Below, one piece after another: positions 39,901-48,747 of a stretch of 52,155 bases of DNA. Each line of letters opens with the position of its first letter. Within the stretch, counting starts at the first letter, position 1. Source of the DNA: GCA-2786165 sp964625775 (GTDB taxonomy: Bacteria; Pseudomonadota; Gammaproteobacteria; Legionellales; Legionellaceae); contig CAZVEH010000013.1 of assembly GCA_964625775.1 (NCBI GenBank), positions 1 to 52,155 of the forward strand, given 5' to 3'. A program made the position numbers and the translations under genes. A model generated the notes under the pieces. The model was not told where the DNA came from. It did not search any database and saw only the letters and a list, made by a program, of their open reading frames with translations.

Positions 39901-41283
39901 TTATTCCCCTGGCTCGTGTACAATGGCAGATTCAGTCCCATGCGCATAGAACTGTTCTTTTTCAGCAATCACCGGAATGCCCTTGGCAATCAATTGTAAA
40001 ATGTAAAAACTTGCCGCACCAAAAATAAATAGATACATCACCACAAAAGCCAGCAAGGACCACACAATTTGTTGGCTTATGATAGCCGGAGATACCGACT
40101 TTACTGTGCGAATCAAACCATACACCGTATACGGTTGACGACCAATTTCATTCACAAACCAACCTGCTAATAAAGCCACAAAGCCCCCTGGCATCATCAA
40201 CATCCAAAATCCTTGCAAAGCACGACTGGTAAACAAGGTTTTGCGTATATACGCCACTGCACTGATCAGGCCCAGAGCAATCATGAGGGTGCCCAAACCA
40301 ACCATCACTCTGAAACCCCAGAATACCGGCCAAACTGGAGGTCTATCTTGAGGTGCAAATGCTTTTAATCCTTTGATTTGACCGTACTGATGGTGTGTCA
40401 AAATCAAACTACTGAGATAAGGGATTTTTACTTCATAAAGATTTTTTTCCTGGCTTGCATCAGGCCAAGCAAACAAGCGCAATCCTACACCACGTTCGGT
40501 CTCCCAAATCCCTTCCATCGCTGCAACTTTGGCAGGTTGATGTTTCAGGGTATTTAATCCATGCAAATCCCCGACCACCAATTGTATGGGTGCAGCAAAA
40601 GACACCATCAAGGTGGCCATCCCCAACATGATTTTTGCTTGAGGCGTATGACGCTTATGCCATAAATAGTAAGCACCAATACCACCCACGACCAGTGCTG
40701 TTGTCAAAAAAGCTGCAATCACCATATGCGCCAAGCGGAATAAAAAAGAAGGATTAAAGATAATTTGTAACCAGGAGAGTGGGTAAAAACGACCATCAGC
40801 ATGTATCTCAAACCCTTGCGGTGTTTGCATCCAACTGTTGGCAGCAAGAATCCAAAATGCTGACATCAAAGTGCCGATTGCAACCACACAGGTAGCAAAA
40901 AAATGCATTTTTGGTCCGACACGTTGCCATCCAAATAACATGATACCAAGAAAAGAGGCTTCAAGAAAAAACGCGGTTAATACTTCATAGCCTAAAAGAG
41001 GCCCAAGGATATTACCTACCCGATCGGAGAACATCGACCAGTTGGTTCCGAATTGGTAGGACATCACCACGCCGGACACTACCCCCATCCCAAAGGTCAC
41101 TGCAAAAATTTTAACTAAAAATTGATAGGTATCGCGATAGTGCGTATCTGAGGTCGCCAACCAACGCCATTCAAGAAAGGCCAGAAAACTTGCCAAGCCT
41201 ATGGTGAAGGCAGGAAAAATGATGTGAAAACTCACAGTGAACGCAAATTGAATACGCGCCAGTAAAATCGGATCTAGGATCAT
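39901..41283 (-). CDS. cydA: Cytochrome bd-type quinol oxidase subunit I (CIO type)
   Basis: Oxidises quinol and reduces O2 to water; carries haems b558, b595 and d. The 460 residues contain the haem ligands His20 (FTVSFHIIFPAF), His186 (FRLAHMVIAAF) and Met327 (FWGFRVMVGLG), plus Glu100 and Glu108 of the proton path (GYEVLTAFFLEASFLG). The Q-loop after GDLHGLNTLKHQPAK is short, which marks the cyanide-insensitive CioA subgroup in contrast to the long-loop E. coli type. It is the first gene of cydA-cydB-DUF2474. AGGAGTG precedes the ATG. Confidence 0.95.
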   Translation of the reverse strand: MILDPILLARIQFAFTVSFHIIFPAFTIGLASFLAFLEWRWLATSDTHYRDTYQFLVKIFAVTFGMGVVSGVVMSYQFGTNWSMFSDRVGNILGPLLGYEVLTAFFLEASFLGIMLFGWQRVGPKMHFFATCVVAIGTLMSAFWILAANSWMQTPQGFEIHADGRFYPLSWLQIIFNPSFLFRLAHMVIAAFLTTALVVGGIGAYYLWHKRHTPQAKIMLGMATLMVSFAAPIQLVVGDLHGLNTLKHQPAKVAAMEGIWETERGVGLRLFAWPDASQEKNLYEVKIPYLSSLILTHHQYGQIKGLKAFAPQDRPPVWPVFWGFRVMVGLGTLMIALGLISAVAYIRKTLFTSRALQGFWMLMMPGGFVALLAGWFVNEIGRQPYTVYGLIRTVKSVSPAIISQQIVWSLLAFVVMYLFIFGAASFYILQLIAKGIPVIAEKEQFYAHGTESAIVHEPGE

Positions 41284-41312
41284 AGTACACTCCTACTTAA
41301 GTCCTGATGAAA

Positions 41313-41810
41313 TTATCTTATGCCTGTAAATAATAACTCATATTGGCGATCAATATCACTTAATTCTTTTTGCAATGCCAATATCGCCTGCATATCCTGG
41401 CGCTGAATCATGGTTTGCAACGTGGCATCCACTGCGGCACGCTGTGTGTCTAATTGACCACGCATCAATTCTAATTGCTCAAGCCATTGTTCCCTTGTAC
41501 TCAAGGTCTCCAAAGCAGCAGGCAGAGATTTGAACGGTTGGCGATAAGACACGCAAATATGGACTAACACATGGATTTTACGGCTCAGACGCAAGGCCAA
41601 ATAGTCTAATATGGCATTTGGTTTGTTGCACAGAAGCTCATTCAACTCATGTTCAATTTCTTCAATACAGTCACTCCCGGACTGTACTCGACGAAACAGA
41701 CCTCTGGGCAATGCTTTCAAAGGAAACTTAGGCCCCAATTTGTGAATTTGCCGCTCTAACTCTGGTAACCTTGCGCGTAATTTTTCAGCCAACGCAGTCC
41801 ATTCTGACAT
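41313..41810 (-). CDS. priC: PriC-like primosomal protein
   Basis: A 165-residue helical protein resembling PriC, which helps reload DnaB at stalled forks. Visible are LPELERQIHKLGPKFPLKAL, a helix with FRRVQSGSDCIEEIEHEL and a second half with LSTREQWLEQLELMRGQLDT and a final helix (ALQKELSDIDRQYELL), similar in length and helix order to PriC. The family is divergent, so the call is moderate. The start codon overlaps the end of tsaC by one base, within a tgt-ppiB-tsaC-priC unit. Confidence 0.55.
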   Translation of the reverse strand: MSEWTALAEKLRARLPELERQIHKLGPKFPLKALPRGLFRRVQSGSDCIEEIEHELNELLCNKPNAILDYLALRLSRKIHVLVHICVSYRQPFKSLPAALETLSTREQWLEQLELMRGQLDTQRAAVDATLQTMIQRQDMQAILALQKELSDIDRQYELLFTGIR

Positions 41811-42361
41811 CAGCGAAACCGCTGCTGAGTCAACGCATCGAATATTTGGCTAGGTTGACTTGCTGTGCCCAAGTCACCCAAAACAACACCGTCCAATCCA
41901 ACTGGAAACAGATGATCCAATGCGTCTAAAGATCTCGCGGGCTCTTGACCTTGCGGATTAGCACTGGTCGATACAATTGGGCCCTGTTGACAGAGTTGTT
42001 GCGCAATTGGATGGGCTGTCATCCGCACTGCGATCGTGTGATGCTCGCCCGATAACCATTCTGGCACCAAAGAAGATTTGGGAAACACCCAAGTGGTTGG
42101 ACCTGGCCAAGTGGCTTTCACGGCATCCATATTTGATACAGGTATATCACCAATCAAAGGAAACAGCTGTGACCAATCAGCGATCAAAACGATCAGGCCC
42201 TTATGCGCGGGGCGACCTTTTAAGGTTAAAATTCGTTCCACTGCTTGCCGATGAAACGGATCACAGCCTAATCCATAGACCGCTTCCGTTGGATACGCAA
42301 ACACATGCCCCAAGGGAAGCTCAGTCACTGCCTGGTGAATACTCTCCAAGCGTCTTATCAT
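41810..42361 (-). CDS. tsaC: Threonylcarbamoyl-AMP synthase TsaC
   Basis: Makes threonylcarbamoyl-AMP from Thr, bicarbonate and ATP for t6A37 of ANN-decoding tRNAs. The 183 residues are a single YrdC domain: AYPTEAVYGLGCDPF (22-36), LKGRPAHKGLIVLI, WPGPTTWVFP and VSTSANPQGQEPA. There is no Sua5 extension, so it is the TsaC type that needs TsaBDE partners elsewhere. It overlaps ppiB by 4 bases upstream and priC by one base downstream. Confidence 0.94.
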   Translation of the reverse strand: MIRRLESIHQAVTELPLGHVFAYPTEAVYGLGCDPFHRQAVERILTLKGRPAHKGLIVLIADWSQLFPLIGDIPVSNMDAVKATWPGPTTWVFPKSSLVPEWLSGEHHTIAVRMTAHPIAQQLCQQGPIVSTSANPQGQEPARSLDALDHLFPVGLDGVVLGDLGTASQPSQIFDALTQQRFR

Positions 42362-42852
42362 TGAACCTCACTGATATCGTGAATCACAATGGTTTCAACA
42401 GGCACATCGGAATGACCCGCTTTCTGACCTGTTTTTACTTTGGCAATCGCATCAACCACATCCATGCCCTCCACTACTTCACCAAATACGCAATAGCCGT
42501 AGCCTTGAGCATTTTCAGCTTTGAAATTCAAAAAGCTATTATCCACTAAATTAATGAAAAACTGTGCAGAAGCAGAATGCGGATCAGACGTCCTAGCCAT
42601 AGCCACTGTCCCACGTTTGTTGGGTTTTCCTGTTTTGGCTTCATTCTCAACCGTGTTTGCAGCTGGCTTGGTGTTCATTGATTCTACTAAGCCACCACCT
42701 TGGATCATAAAACCGCTGATCACCCGATGAAAAATTGTATCCGTATAAAACCCACTTCGTACATACTCTAAGAAATTAGCTGCTGTTTTGGGGGTATGCT
42801 CGGTATCCAAAGCCAGTTTAATATCCCCTTTAGACGTTTTGATCACAATCAT
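42358..42852 (-). CDS. ppiB: Cytoplasmic peptidyl-prolyl cis-trans isomerase (cyclophilin)
   Basis: A cyclophilin of 164 residues that isomerises Xaa-Pro bonds. FHRVISGFMIQGGG (40-53) includes the catalytic Arg. SASAQFFINLVDNSFL, a terminal VFGEVVEGMDVVDAI and PVETIVIHDI give the complete fold. There is no signal peptide, so it is the cytoplasmic PpiB type. It overlaps tgt by 4 bases upstream and tsaC by 4 bases downstream, which indicates coupled translation. Confidence 0.95.
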   Translation of the reverse strand: MIVIKTSKGDIKLALDTEHTPKTAANFLEYVRSGFYTDTIFHRVISGFMIQGGGLVESMNTKPAANTVENEAKTGKPNKRGTVAMARTSDPHSASAQFFINLVDNSFLNFKAENAQGYGYCVFGEVVEGMDVVDAIAKVKTGQKAGHSDVPVETIVIHDISEVQ

Positions 42853-44027
42853 GATGACTCCTTTTGAATAATTTGGCGCATTCTATCACAAACTGTTTGC
42901 AACACATGAATATTATGAATACTCGCTAGGGCTGTAAATAGATTGTACTTTTGTTTGAACAATTGGTGCAAATAAGCTCGAGAATAGTGCTGGCAAGTAC
43001 TGCACATGCAATCAGGCATGATCGGAGATGAGTCCGTAGCATAGGAGGCTTTTTTGATCTGAATGCGCCCACGTTCATGCTCAGATTCAAATCGCAACCA
43101 ATCACCATGAGGCACCAATCGACCGCAATACAATGCCCCATGACGCGCGTTGCGAGTCGGCGCAACACAATCAAAAATATCAATCCCTTGTTCTACCACA
43201 TCTAATAAATCTTGAGGCGACATGCCTACACCCATGGTATAGCGTATTTTGGCTTCAGGTAATGCAGCACGCACCCATTGAATCACATTCACAGTCGCGG
43301 GCATATCAAATCCAACGGTTTCGCCGCCTATGGCCAAACCATCAACGGCTTGTGCAGCTACAAACTCTGCACTTTTAAGTCGTAGATCAGGGTATACACC
43401 CCCTTGAATAATTCCAAATAACGCTTGTTTGAACCCATAGCGTGATGTGGGATGCTGTTGATGATAGTCAATGGACTCTAATAACCAGCGATGCGTACGT
43501 TGCATAATGTGCTCAGCTTCTGCATGAGGTACTGCATCCGGCGTGCATTGATCAAACGCCATGATGATATCTGCCCCAATAATTTTCTGGGTTTCTAACG
43601 ACATCGTTGGGGTCATATGGATCAAGCGCCGTGTCTCGGGCAAGGTAAAATGCGCGCCTTCTTCATCGATGGTGCAAATATTTTTAGAAAGAGAGAACAC
43701 TTGAAAACCACCACTATCTGTCAGCATAGGACCATGCCAACCCATGAAGCGATGCATCCCCCCAGCTTGTTCAATCACGTCCATGCCTGGGGCACACAAC
43801 ATATGATAGGTATTACCGCCTAAAATGATTTGACTGCCACTGGCTTTTAATTCTGTAGGCGTCATATTATTGACACCTGCGCGAGTTCCAACAGGCATAA
43901 ATGTGGGGGTTATGAAGTCACCGTGCGGCGTCTGAACACGCATCACGCGCGCGGCGGTTTTAGCATGCCGATACAACACCTCACTGGAGAATTGATTCGG
44001 CACAGATGATTTCGAGCAAACAGACAT
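42849..44027 (-). CDS. tgt: Queuine tRNA-ribosyltransferase
   Basis: Exchanges G34 for preQ1 in GUN tRNAs, the first tRNA-bound step of queuosine synthesis. A 392-residue TIM barrel with a zinc site. Visible are TPTFMPVGTRAGVNN, the substrate-binding LTDSGGFQVFSL with its Asp and the FDCVAPTRNARHG loop with the catalytic Asp. The zinc ligands CMCSTCQHYSRAYLHQLF (two Cys plus Cys/His) are complete. It heads the tgt-ppiB-tsaC-priC unit. The usual yajC-secDF neighbours are not downstream here. Confidence 0.96.
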   Translation of the reverse strand: MSVCSKSSVPNQFSSEVLYRHAKTAARVMRVQTPHGDFITPTFMPVGTRAGVNNMTPTELKASGSQIILGGNTYHMLCAPGMDVIEQAGGMHRFMGWHGPMLTDSGGFQVFSLSKNICTIDEEGAHFTLPETRRLIHMTPTMSLETQKIIGADIIMAFDQCTPDAVPHAEAEHIMQRTHRWLLESIDYHQQHPTSRYGFKQALFGIIQGGVYPDLRLKSAEFVAAQAVDGLAIGGETVGFDMPATVNVIQWVRAALPEAKIRYTMGVGMSPQDLLDVVEQGIDIFDCVAPTRNARHGALYCGRLVPHGDWLRFESEHERGRIQIKKASYATDSSPIMPDCMCSTCQHYSRAYLHQLFKQKYNLFTALASIHNIHVLQTVCDRMRQIIQKESS

Positions 44028-44073
44028 AGCAAAAGACGTAGGTAAAAACTGGCTTATGATAGCACAAATGCCG

Positions 44074-44589
44074 CTAAAACCTAGAACCCTGTTTCTCAGA
44101 GCGTCTCATGGAAATATACACATACAAGCTGATGGCATACATCAGGATAAAATAAATAGCAGACCATAGCGGAATAGACATACCAAACCATTGCCAATCC
44201 ACTCTGGAGCAATCGCTACTTCCCCAAAGAAAAGACGTGATGATCATATCCAGAGAAAAATAATGCAGCATGGCTTCCACTCCGGGAACACACTGAACCC
44301 CTTGCTCAACGGGCAAAGACTGCAACCACAATTGGCGACCGCCAAAATACAAACCTAAAAGGGTCAAAACACACTGGATCAAAGAAATGGTTTTGGCGCG
44401 GTTCATACGCACGGTACTCATAGCAACCATGCAAGATAACCCAAACAAAAAGGTACAAAAGCGCTGCATCAAGCATAAAGGACACGCTTTCAATTGATTT
44501 GCGTACTCGATATAAAACGAAAAGCCTAATACAAAAATAGTCACGAACAGCATAAAGTTCTGGAAATTCCGATACGATAATCTTTTCAC
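44074..44589 (-). CDS. dsbB: Disulfide bond formation protein DsbB
   Basis: Reoxidises DsbA and passes electrons to ubiquinone; inner membrane, four helices. I start at GTG 44589, because AAGGA lies 7 bases before it and it gives the normal length of 171 residues. The frame is open to 44721, but that extension is made of repeat sequence. Both cysteine pairs are present: Cys36/Cys39 (KACPLCLMQR) and Cys100/Cys127 (QCVPG, SSDCSRVDW). The DWQWFGMSIPLWS end is typical. Confidence 0.92.
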   Translation of the reverse strand: MKRLSYRNFQNFMLFVTIFVLGFSFYIEYANQLKACPLCLMQRFCTFLFGLSCMVAMSTVRMNRAKTISLIQCVLTLLGLYFGGRQLWLQSLPVEQGVQCVPGVEAMLHYFSLDMIITSFLWGSSDCSRVDWQWFGMSIPLWSAIYFILMYAISLYVYISMRRSEKQGSRF

Positions 44590-44646
44590 GTTGCAATCCT
44601 TGTATGAGTTATGACCTATGTTACTTCGATTATAATCTCGACCCCG

Positions 44647-44788
44647 GTAGCCTGCAAGTAGTACAGCGAATTGCGGGCTCGCCCATAACATGTCTTGATT
44701 CATGTTGCATACATAGTCCAAAACATCATGGTGATCACTTGTCTCGTTTAGCGTAACCCCGCAATTCGCTGTGCTACTTGCGGGCTAC
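44647..44788. repeat. Composite GTAGCC(C/T)GCAAG inverted repeat
   Basis: The left arm 44647-44677 (GTAGCCTGCAAGTAGTACAG) and the right arm 44758-44788 (ending CTACTTGCGGGCTAC) are inverted complements with a few mismatches around 80 bases. Same family as 18100-18189. It occupies most of the dsbB-gspM gap and creates the false N-terminal extension of dsbB. Confidence 0.75.
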
Positions 44789-44816
44789 TTTGATCACAGG
44801 CGACATACTGTCATCC

Positions 44817-45287
44817 TCACAATGCAGAAAACATCACCGATACTTTCACCACACCCGATACATCGGTTTGCGTAATATCCATGGTTTTGATCGTCAGTGT
44901 ATACTGGGTAGATTGTGTCTGCAACCAAACGATAAAGGCATTATAGGGCACTTGGTCGAAGGTCAACTGAATGTCTCCTGTTGCAGTTTGCGCCAATTGA
45001 TACGGAAACCGGTGAAAAGACGCCTTGGCTAACAAACCGGTCAAAACCGATAGCAAATTCTCTGCCGTTACGGTTTGCGGTTTTTTTTCGCCCACATAAC
45101 GTTTTTCAGCTTGTTGCATCCAAATCAAAGTTGTTTTTTTCTCACGCCATTCTTCACGGGATTGGGTCACTGCGGACACCAAAGGTGAGAACACCACTGC
45201 ATACAGGAGATACAGTCCCGAAAAGACCCCTGCAACGACTACAGCAATTTGCTCGCGTTCGTTCAATTGTTGCCAATATGCTTTCAT
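44817..45287 (-). CDS. gspM: Type II secretion system protein GspM
   Basis: An inner-membrane component of the T2SS platform that binds GspL. The 156 residues comprise a short cytoplasmic start (MKAYWQQLNEREQIAV), one membrane helix (VVAGVFSGLYLLYAVVFSPL) and a periplasmic part with a coiled segment (AVTQSREEWREKKTTLIWMQ) and a ferredoxin-like C-terminus. This is the GspM/LspM layout. It overlaps gspL by 4 bases. That the T2SS genes are split from the rest of the system resembles Legionella, where lspLM are apart. Confidence 0.85.
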   Translation of the reverse strand: MKAYWQQLNEREQIAVVVAGVFSGLYLLYAVVFSPLVSAVTQSREEWREKKTTLIWMQQAEKRYVGEKKPQTVTAENLLSVLTGLLAKASFHRFPYQLAQTATGDIQLTFDQVPYNAFIVWLQTQSTQYTLTIKTMDITQTDVSGVVKVSVMFSAL

Positions 45288-46477
45288 AACGCTAGTTCCA
45301 ATTTTGCCACAACTTGATCCTTTTCAGTAGCAGCCGACAGTTGGTGCACTTTGATTTGCCTTTTTCGTAAAGCAGATTCAATTTGTTCTAACGCTGAGAA
45401 TCCATCACACACCAAGGTCACCACCAGCACTTGATTTTGCAATTGCAGTGTTTGGACCTTGGTCACAGAATGACTAACAGAGGCCATGTTTTTGCTGGGT
45501 GTTGTTGTACGACCTTGCGCCAAAACCAAAGATAAGTTTTCCATCAAAGACCATAACACAGCATTCTGTCCCATTTGGCTTTGTTTCAGCAATTGCCCAA
45601 TCCGCACTTGCGGGCTGACCACTTGTCGTGCTTGTGGGAAAAACACTCGGTAAGAGGTTGCAATTTGCTCATCAATCTGGCGCGTTTTGTGGGCAATCAT
45701 CATGTGTAATCCAAAATGGATCGCCACAAACCCTAAGAGCCATGCTGCAGCTACGACCCCTGTGATGTGATACAACCGTTTGACTTGGGTTTGTCGGGTC
45801 GCATGTTGAAACTCACCTTGACAAAAATTCATCAACTTGGTCTTTAATAAACGCTCACTGGCCCACAGAGGGTACCCATTAGGACTAGGGGAAACCTCGG
45901 GGATATTCTGGATTTTCGCACTGTCCGCAAAGACGTGCCAACGCAAATCAGCTGCCCAATCATGGGCATGAACGTCCCAAATATCCAAACTCAACGATCC
46001 TAAAAACTGTTCAGTATTCGCAATCACACTTTGTGCCAAAACACAGCCTTCCCCTTGACTCAGGGCAAACCAGTCGATGGTGATCACATCATAAGTCAGG
46101 TCTAATGCACTGAGTTTGTGCATCCAATCGCGCATCCGTTGTTTCTCAATGACGACCACTAAATAATGATTTTTTTGATAATAGGCTTTGTCAAATACAA
46201 AGTGTAATTGCGACACAGGCTGTGCCAACTGCTCTTCCAAAGCAAAAGGAATCGCCTCACGCGCCTTATGCTCGGACAAAAGAGGTAATTCCAGGGCATA
46301 TATGCCGCACCACTCGCTGGGAAACACAATAATGGTGCGCGCATTGTCTTGTAAGGTACGAATCTCTTCCAAAGAACGAATTTGCAAAGGCTGCACAACG
46401 TGCCCTTGAAGATCTAAGCACACGCTTAGGATGGCCTCTTGATCAAGGTTTTGTACGAATAAAAAACAAGTTAACAC
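45284..46477 (-). CDS. gspL: Type II secretion system protein GspL
   Basis: Connects the ATPase GspE to the pseudopilus platform. The 397 residues comprise an N-terminal actin-like cytoplasmic domain (LFVQNLDQEAILSV, then LPLLSEHKAREAIPFALEEQ, the GspL hallmark) and a membrane helix at about 240-260 (GVVAAAWLLGFVAIHFGLHM). A periplasmic part with a ferredoxin-like C-terminus (VLVVTLVCDGFSALEQIESA) completes it. It is translationally coupled to gspM and lies 49 bases after mltB on the same strand. Confidence 0.88.
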   Translation of the reverse strand: MLTCFLFVQNLDQEAILSVCLDLQGHVVQPLQIRSLEEIRTLQDNARTIIVFPSEWCGIYALELPLLSEHKAREAIPFALEEQLAQPVSQLHFVFDKAYYQKNHYLVVVIEKQRMRDWMHKLSALDLTYDVITIDWFALSQGEGCVLAQSVIANTEQFLGSLSLDIWDVHAHDWAADLRWHVFADSAKIQNIPEVSPSPNGYPLWASERLLKTKLMNFCQGEFQHATRQTQVKRLYHITGVVAAAWLLGFVAIHFGLHMMIAHKTRQIDEQIATSYRVFFPQARQVVSPQVRIGQLLKQSQMGQNAVLWSLMENLSLVLAQGRTTTPSKNMASVSHSVTKVQTLQLQNQVLVVTLVCDGFSALEQIESALRKRQIKVHQLSAATEKDQVVAKLELAL

Positions 46478-46525
46478 ATTGATATCCCCATTTTTTTACG
46501 CCCTCATCCCTGCGCGGGAACGTAC

Positions 46526-47518
46526 TTAACCCGCCATATAAGATTCGCGTAAAGATTGTGCTAACAAATGCACCACCAAAGCATATTGTGGGCTGGTATT
46601 ATAGCGGGTGATCACATAAAAATTAGGGTAAGCCATCCAATATTCGGGCCCATTATCCGTGATCAGCTGCAAAATACCTGCTTCCTGCGGATGTGCCCCG
46701 GGTCGCATTTGCGGTTGCACGCCTGCTTGTAACAATTGGGCGAAGGTATAATTGGGAGATTTAGCATTCATATCTAAAGATGGAATGCTTTTATCTGGAA
46801 CACGTACTTTATCTGCAACTCTTTGCTGTGCTTGCCATCCATGTTTTTTAAAGTAATTGGCAACACTGACAATCACATCTGAATCTTTACCCATCAAATT
46901 AGGTCGACCACGCCCCTCAAAATCAACAGCATACATCCTATAACTGCTCGGCATAAATTGCGGTTTTCCCATCGCACCAGCGTAGGAGCCTTTATACTGT
47001 GTTGCGGACACCCCATGCTCTCGACACAATAATAAATACTCTCGTAATTCTCGTTTAAAATACGCAGAACGCGCAGGATAATAAAAAGCCAGAGTCGTCA
47101 ATGCATCCAATACGCGATAATTGCCCTGTTGCTTACCATATAATGTCTCCACACCCAAGATGGACACAATCATTTCCGCCGGCACCCCATATTGCTGTTC
47201 GACTTGCCTAAGAGTTTCTTGATTATCATGCCAAAACGCTAATCCAGATTTCAAGCGTTCAGGGGTGAGAAACAGAGCGCTGTAGACATCCCAGTTTTTC
47301 TTCTCAAAGGGGCGATCCATAGAGGCAACGATTTGTGGCTGAAACGTGGCAGCTGATAGAATCGATTGTACTTGTTTACGATCAAAATGATCGTGCTTTA
47401 CCAAATCACGAATAAATACTTGCGCGTCTTTTTGTTGCAAAAGCGCCGAATCAGCAGATGCAATCGGCATCCATAAAACAGCCCCTAAAACCAAAATTCG
47501 ATTTAACCAATGTTGCAC
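46526..47518 (-). CDS. mltB: Membrane-bound lytic murein transglycosylase B
   Basis: Cleaves glycan strands of peptidoglycan in the periplasm. A signal peptide is present at 1-22 (MQHWLNRILVLGAVLWMPIA, ending SADS). No lipobox Cys is evident, so it is the soluble SltB-like form despite the name. The catalytic Glu124 is in SILGVETLYGK. SYAGAMGKPQFMPSSYRMYA and DVIVSVANYFKKHGW are family blocks. The 330 residues match. Confidence 0.93.
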   Translation of the reverse strand: MQHWLNRILVLGAVLWMPIASADSALLQQKDAQVFIRDLVKHDHFDRKQVQSILSAATFQPQIVASMDRPFEKKNWDVYSALFLTPERLKSGLAFWHDNQETLRQVEQQYGVPAEMIVSILGVETLYGKQQGNYRVLDALTTLAFYYPARSAYFKRELREYLLLCREHGVSATQYKGSYAGAMGKPQFMPSSYRMYAVDFEGRGRPNLMGKDSDVIVSVANYFKKHGWQAQQRVADKVRVPDKSIPSLDMNAKSPNYTFAQLLQAGVQPQMRPGAHPQEAGILQLITDNGPEYWMAYPNFYVITRYNTSPQYALVVHLLAQSLRESYMAG

Positions 47519-47759
47519 GTGCTTCCCCTATTATTTGATACTGAGTTCTATGTGAGAGAGAGTCTCACTTTGAGTTGTATAACACATCGTCCTGCTTGAT
47601 TCACACACAATCCTATTTTATACACACGCATCCTTCCTCTACGCTCAGGATGACGTATTCTAAAAACCCTACATTTTCCTTAAGATAACATGCTTTGCTG
47701 AGTTAATGAACAGTAGAAGGTTAATTTTGAAGTGTGTGGAATGCATTTCAAATCAAGGA

Positions 47760-48614
47760 TTATGACCCACTGGAGTTTTTGGGACTCCAAGTAGAAGGCT
47801 CAGGGGGCACAGGGGATTCTCTGTTTGCTACTGGCGATTGGGATTGCGCATCTTGTTTGATTGCAGCAATTTTTTCTTTAAAAGCCCCAGTTTTATGCCC
47901 TAATCTATTCCCAAAAGATCCCGTAAAAATGGCTTTGACAATTTTCTTAAAAATATTCGTAACTTTTTCGGCCTCTTGGTTTTTTGTCTATAACTTGGAT
48001 AATATGCCTGAAAACGCTGCTCCCGTAACAAGATTGAACTATTGTCGCCATTTTTAAGATCTTGAAGATCGTTAATAGTATCGGTAACTGCAAGGCGCTT
48101 TTCTTGTTGAAGTTTAGATTGTTTTTGTATTGCAGGAAGTTCAAAGTTTATATAATCACCCAATTTTGAGAGAAGAGAATGAATGACTTGATCCATGGCG
48201 ATATCTCTACTGATACAAGAAACCTCCTCGTTAAAAACTGTTTGAGACTCTGCATTTGTATATCTTTCGTCCTCCACTAACTCTGATTGATCTTTATAGG
48301 CATCTCCAATAGTCATACCAATACAAGCATTTAAACCAACAATCGCATCCTGCGTTTTCAGAAAAATCTTCTGCGTTTCTTTATCGGGTGCTTTACCTTC
48401 CATTTTCAAGCCCACAATCAATGTGATGATTTTTGAGAAAAGAATCAACCTGTTCTTTGTTTTTCAAATCAGGGAATTCTTTCGCCAGATAGTCATGAAG
48501 ACGCAAGCAGGCCAAATAGGTTTCTTGGGTGTTTTCTGCATTCACGCCTTTGATCACTGCCCTCAGATAGGATTGAACCTCAGTTTTCCAGGCATTATCA
48601 TCATGGTTTTGCAT
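47760..48614 (-). pseudogene. Orphan gene broken by two A-run frameshifts
   Basis: Three overlapping frames join into one reading frame of about 284 residues if two homopolymer indels are corrected. Frame 1 starts at ATG 48614 (GGGA upstream; MQNHDDNAWKTEVQSYLRAV). It shifts at an A4 run near 48405 (CTTGAAAATGG; one A too many) into frame 2, which reads GKAPDKETQKIFLKTQDAIV. That frame shifts at an A6 run near 47982 (CAAAAAACC; one A missing) into frame 3, which reads NQEAEKVTNIFKKIVKAIF and continues to a stop at 47760-47762 with a Pro/Ser-rich tail (SPVPPEPSTWSPKNSSGS). It is helical, with no signal peptide and no known family. It is either a decaying effector-like gene or a real gene with two sequencing errors. 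Confidence 0.65.
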
Positions 48615-48747
48615 GATTGTCCCATTCGAATGGATCTTCAGTGATCGTATCGGCAAGGAATGAATTTCATTTAATCCTCATCCTCGCCTTTACGTTACAC
48701 CCATAGATCGGCTAAAATCAGACCTTTTATGTGTTGGGCAGATTGTA

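Noticed and set aside
41290..41305. TTAAGTCCTGATG upstream of cydA as another MITE copy
   Set aside because: Only about ten bases match the TIR and no second arm is present; chance or an untraceable relic.
44590..44721. A 44-residue N-terminal extension of dsbB from an upstream ATG
   Set aside because: The extension is translated from the GTAGCC-family repeat and has no family resemblance; GTG at 44589 has a good ribosome site and gives the normal DsbB length.
47734..48057. A 107-residue plus-strand reading frame
   Set aside because: It is antisense to the frameshifted orphan, whose three frames join convincingly on the minus strand; no ribosome site or family pattern supports the plus frame.
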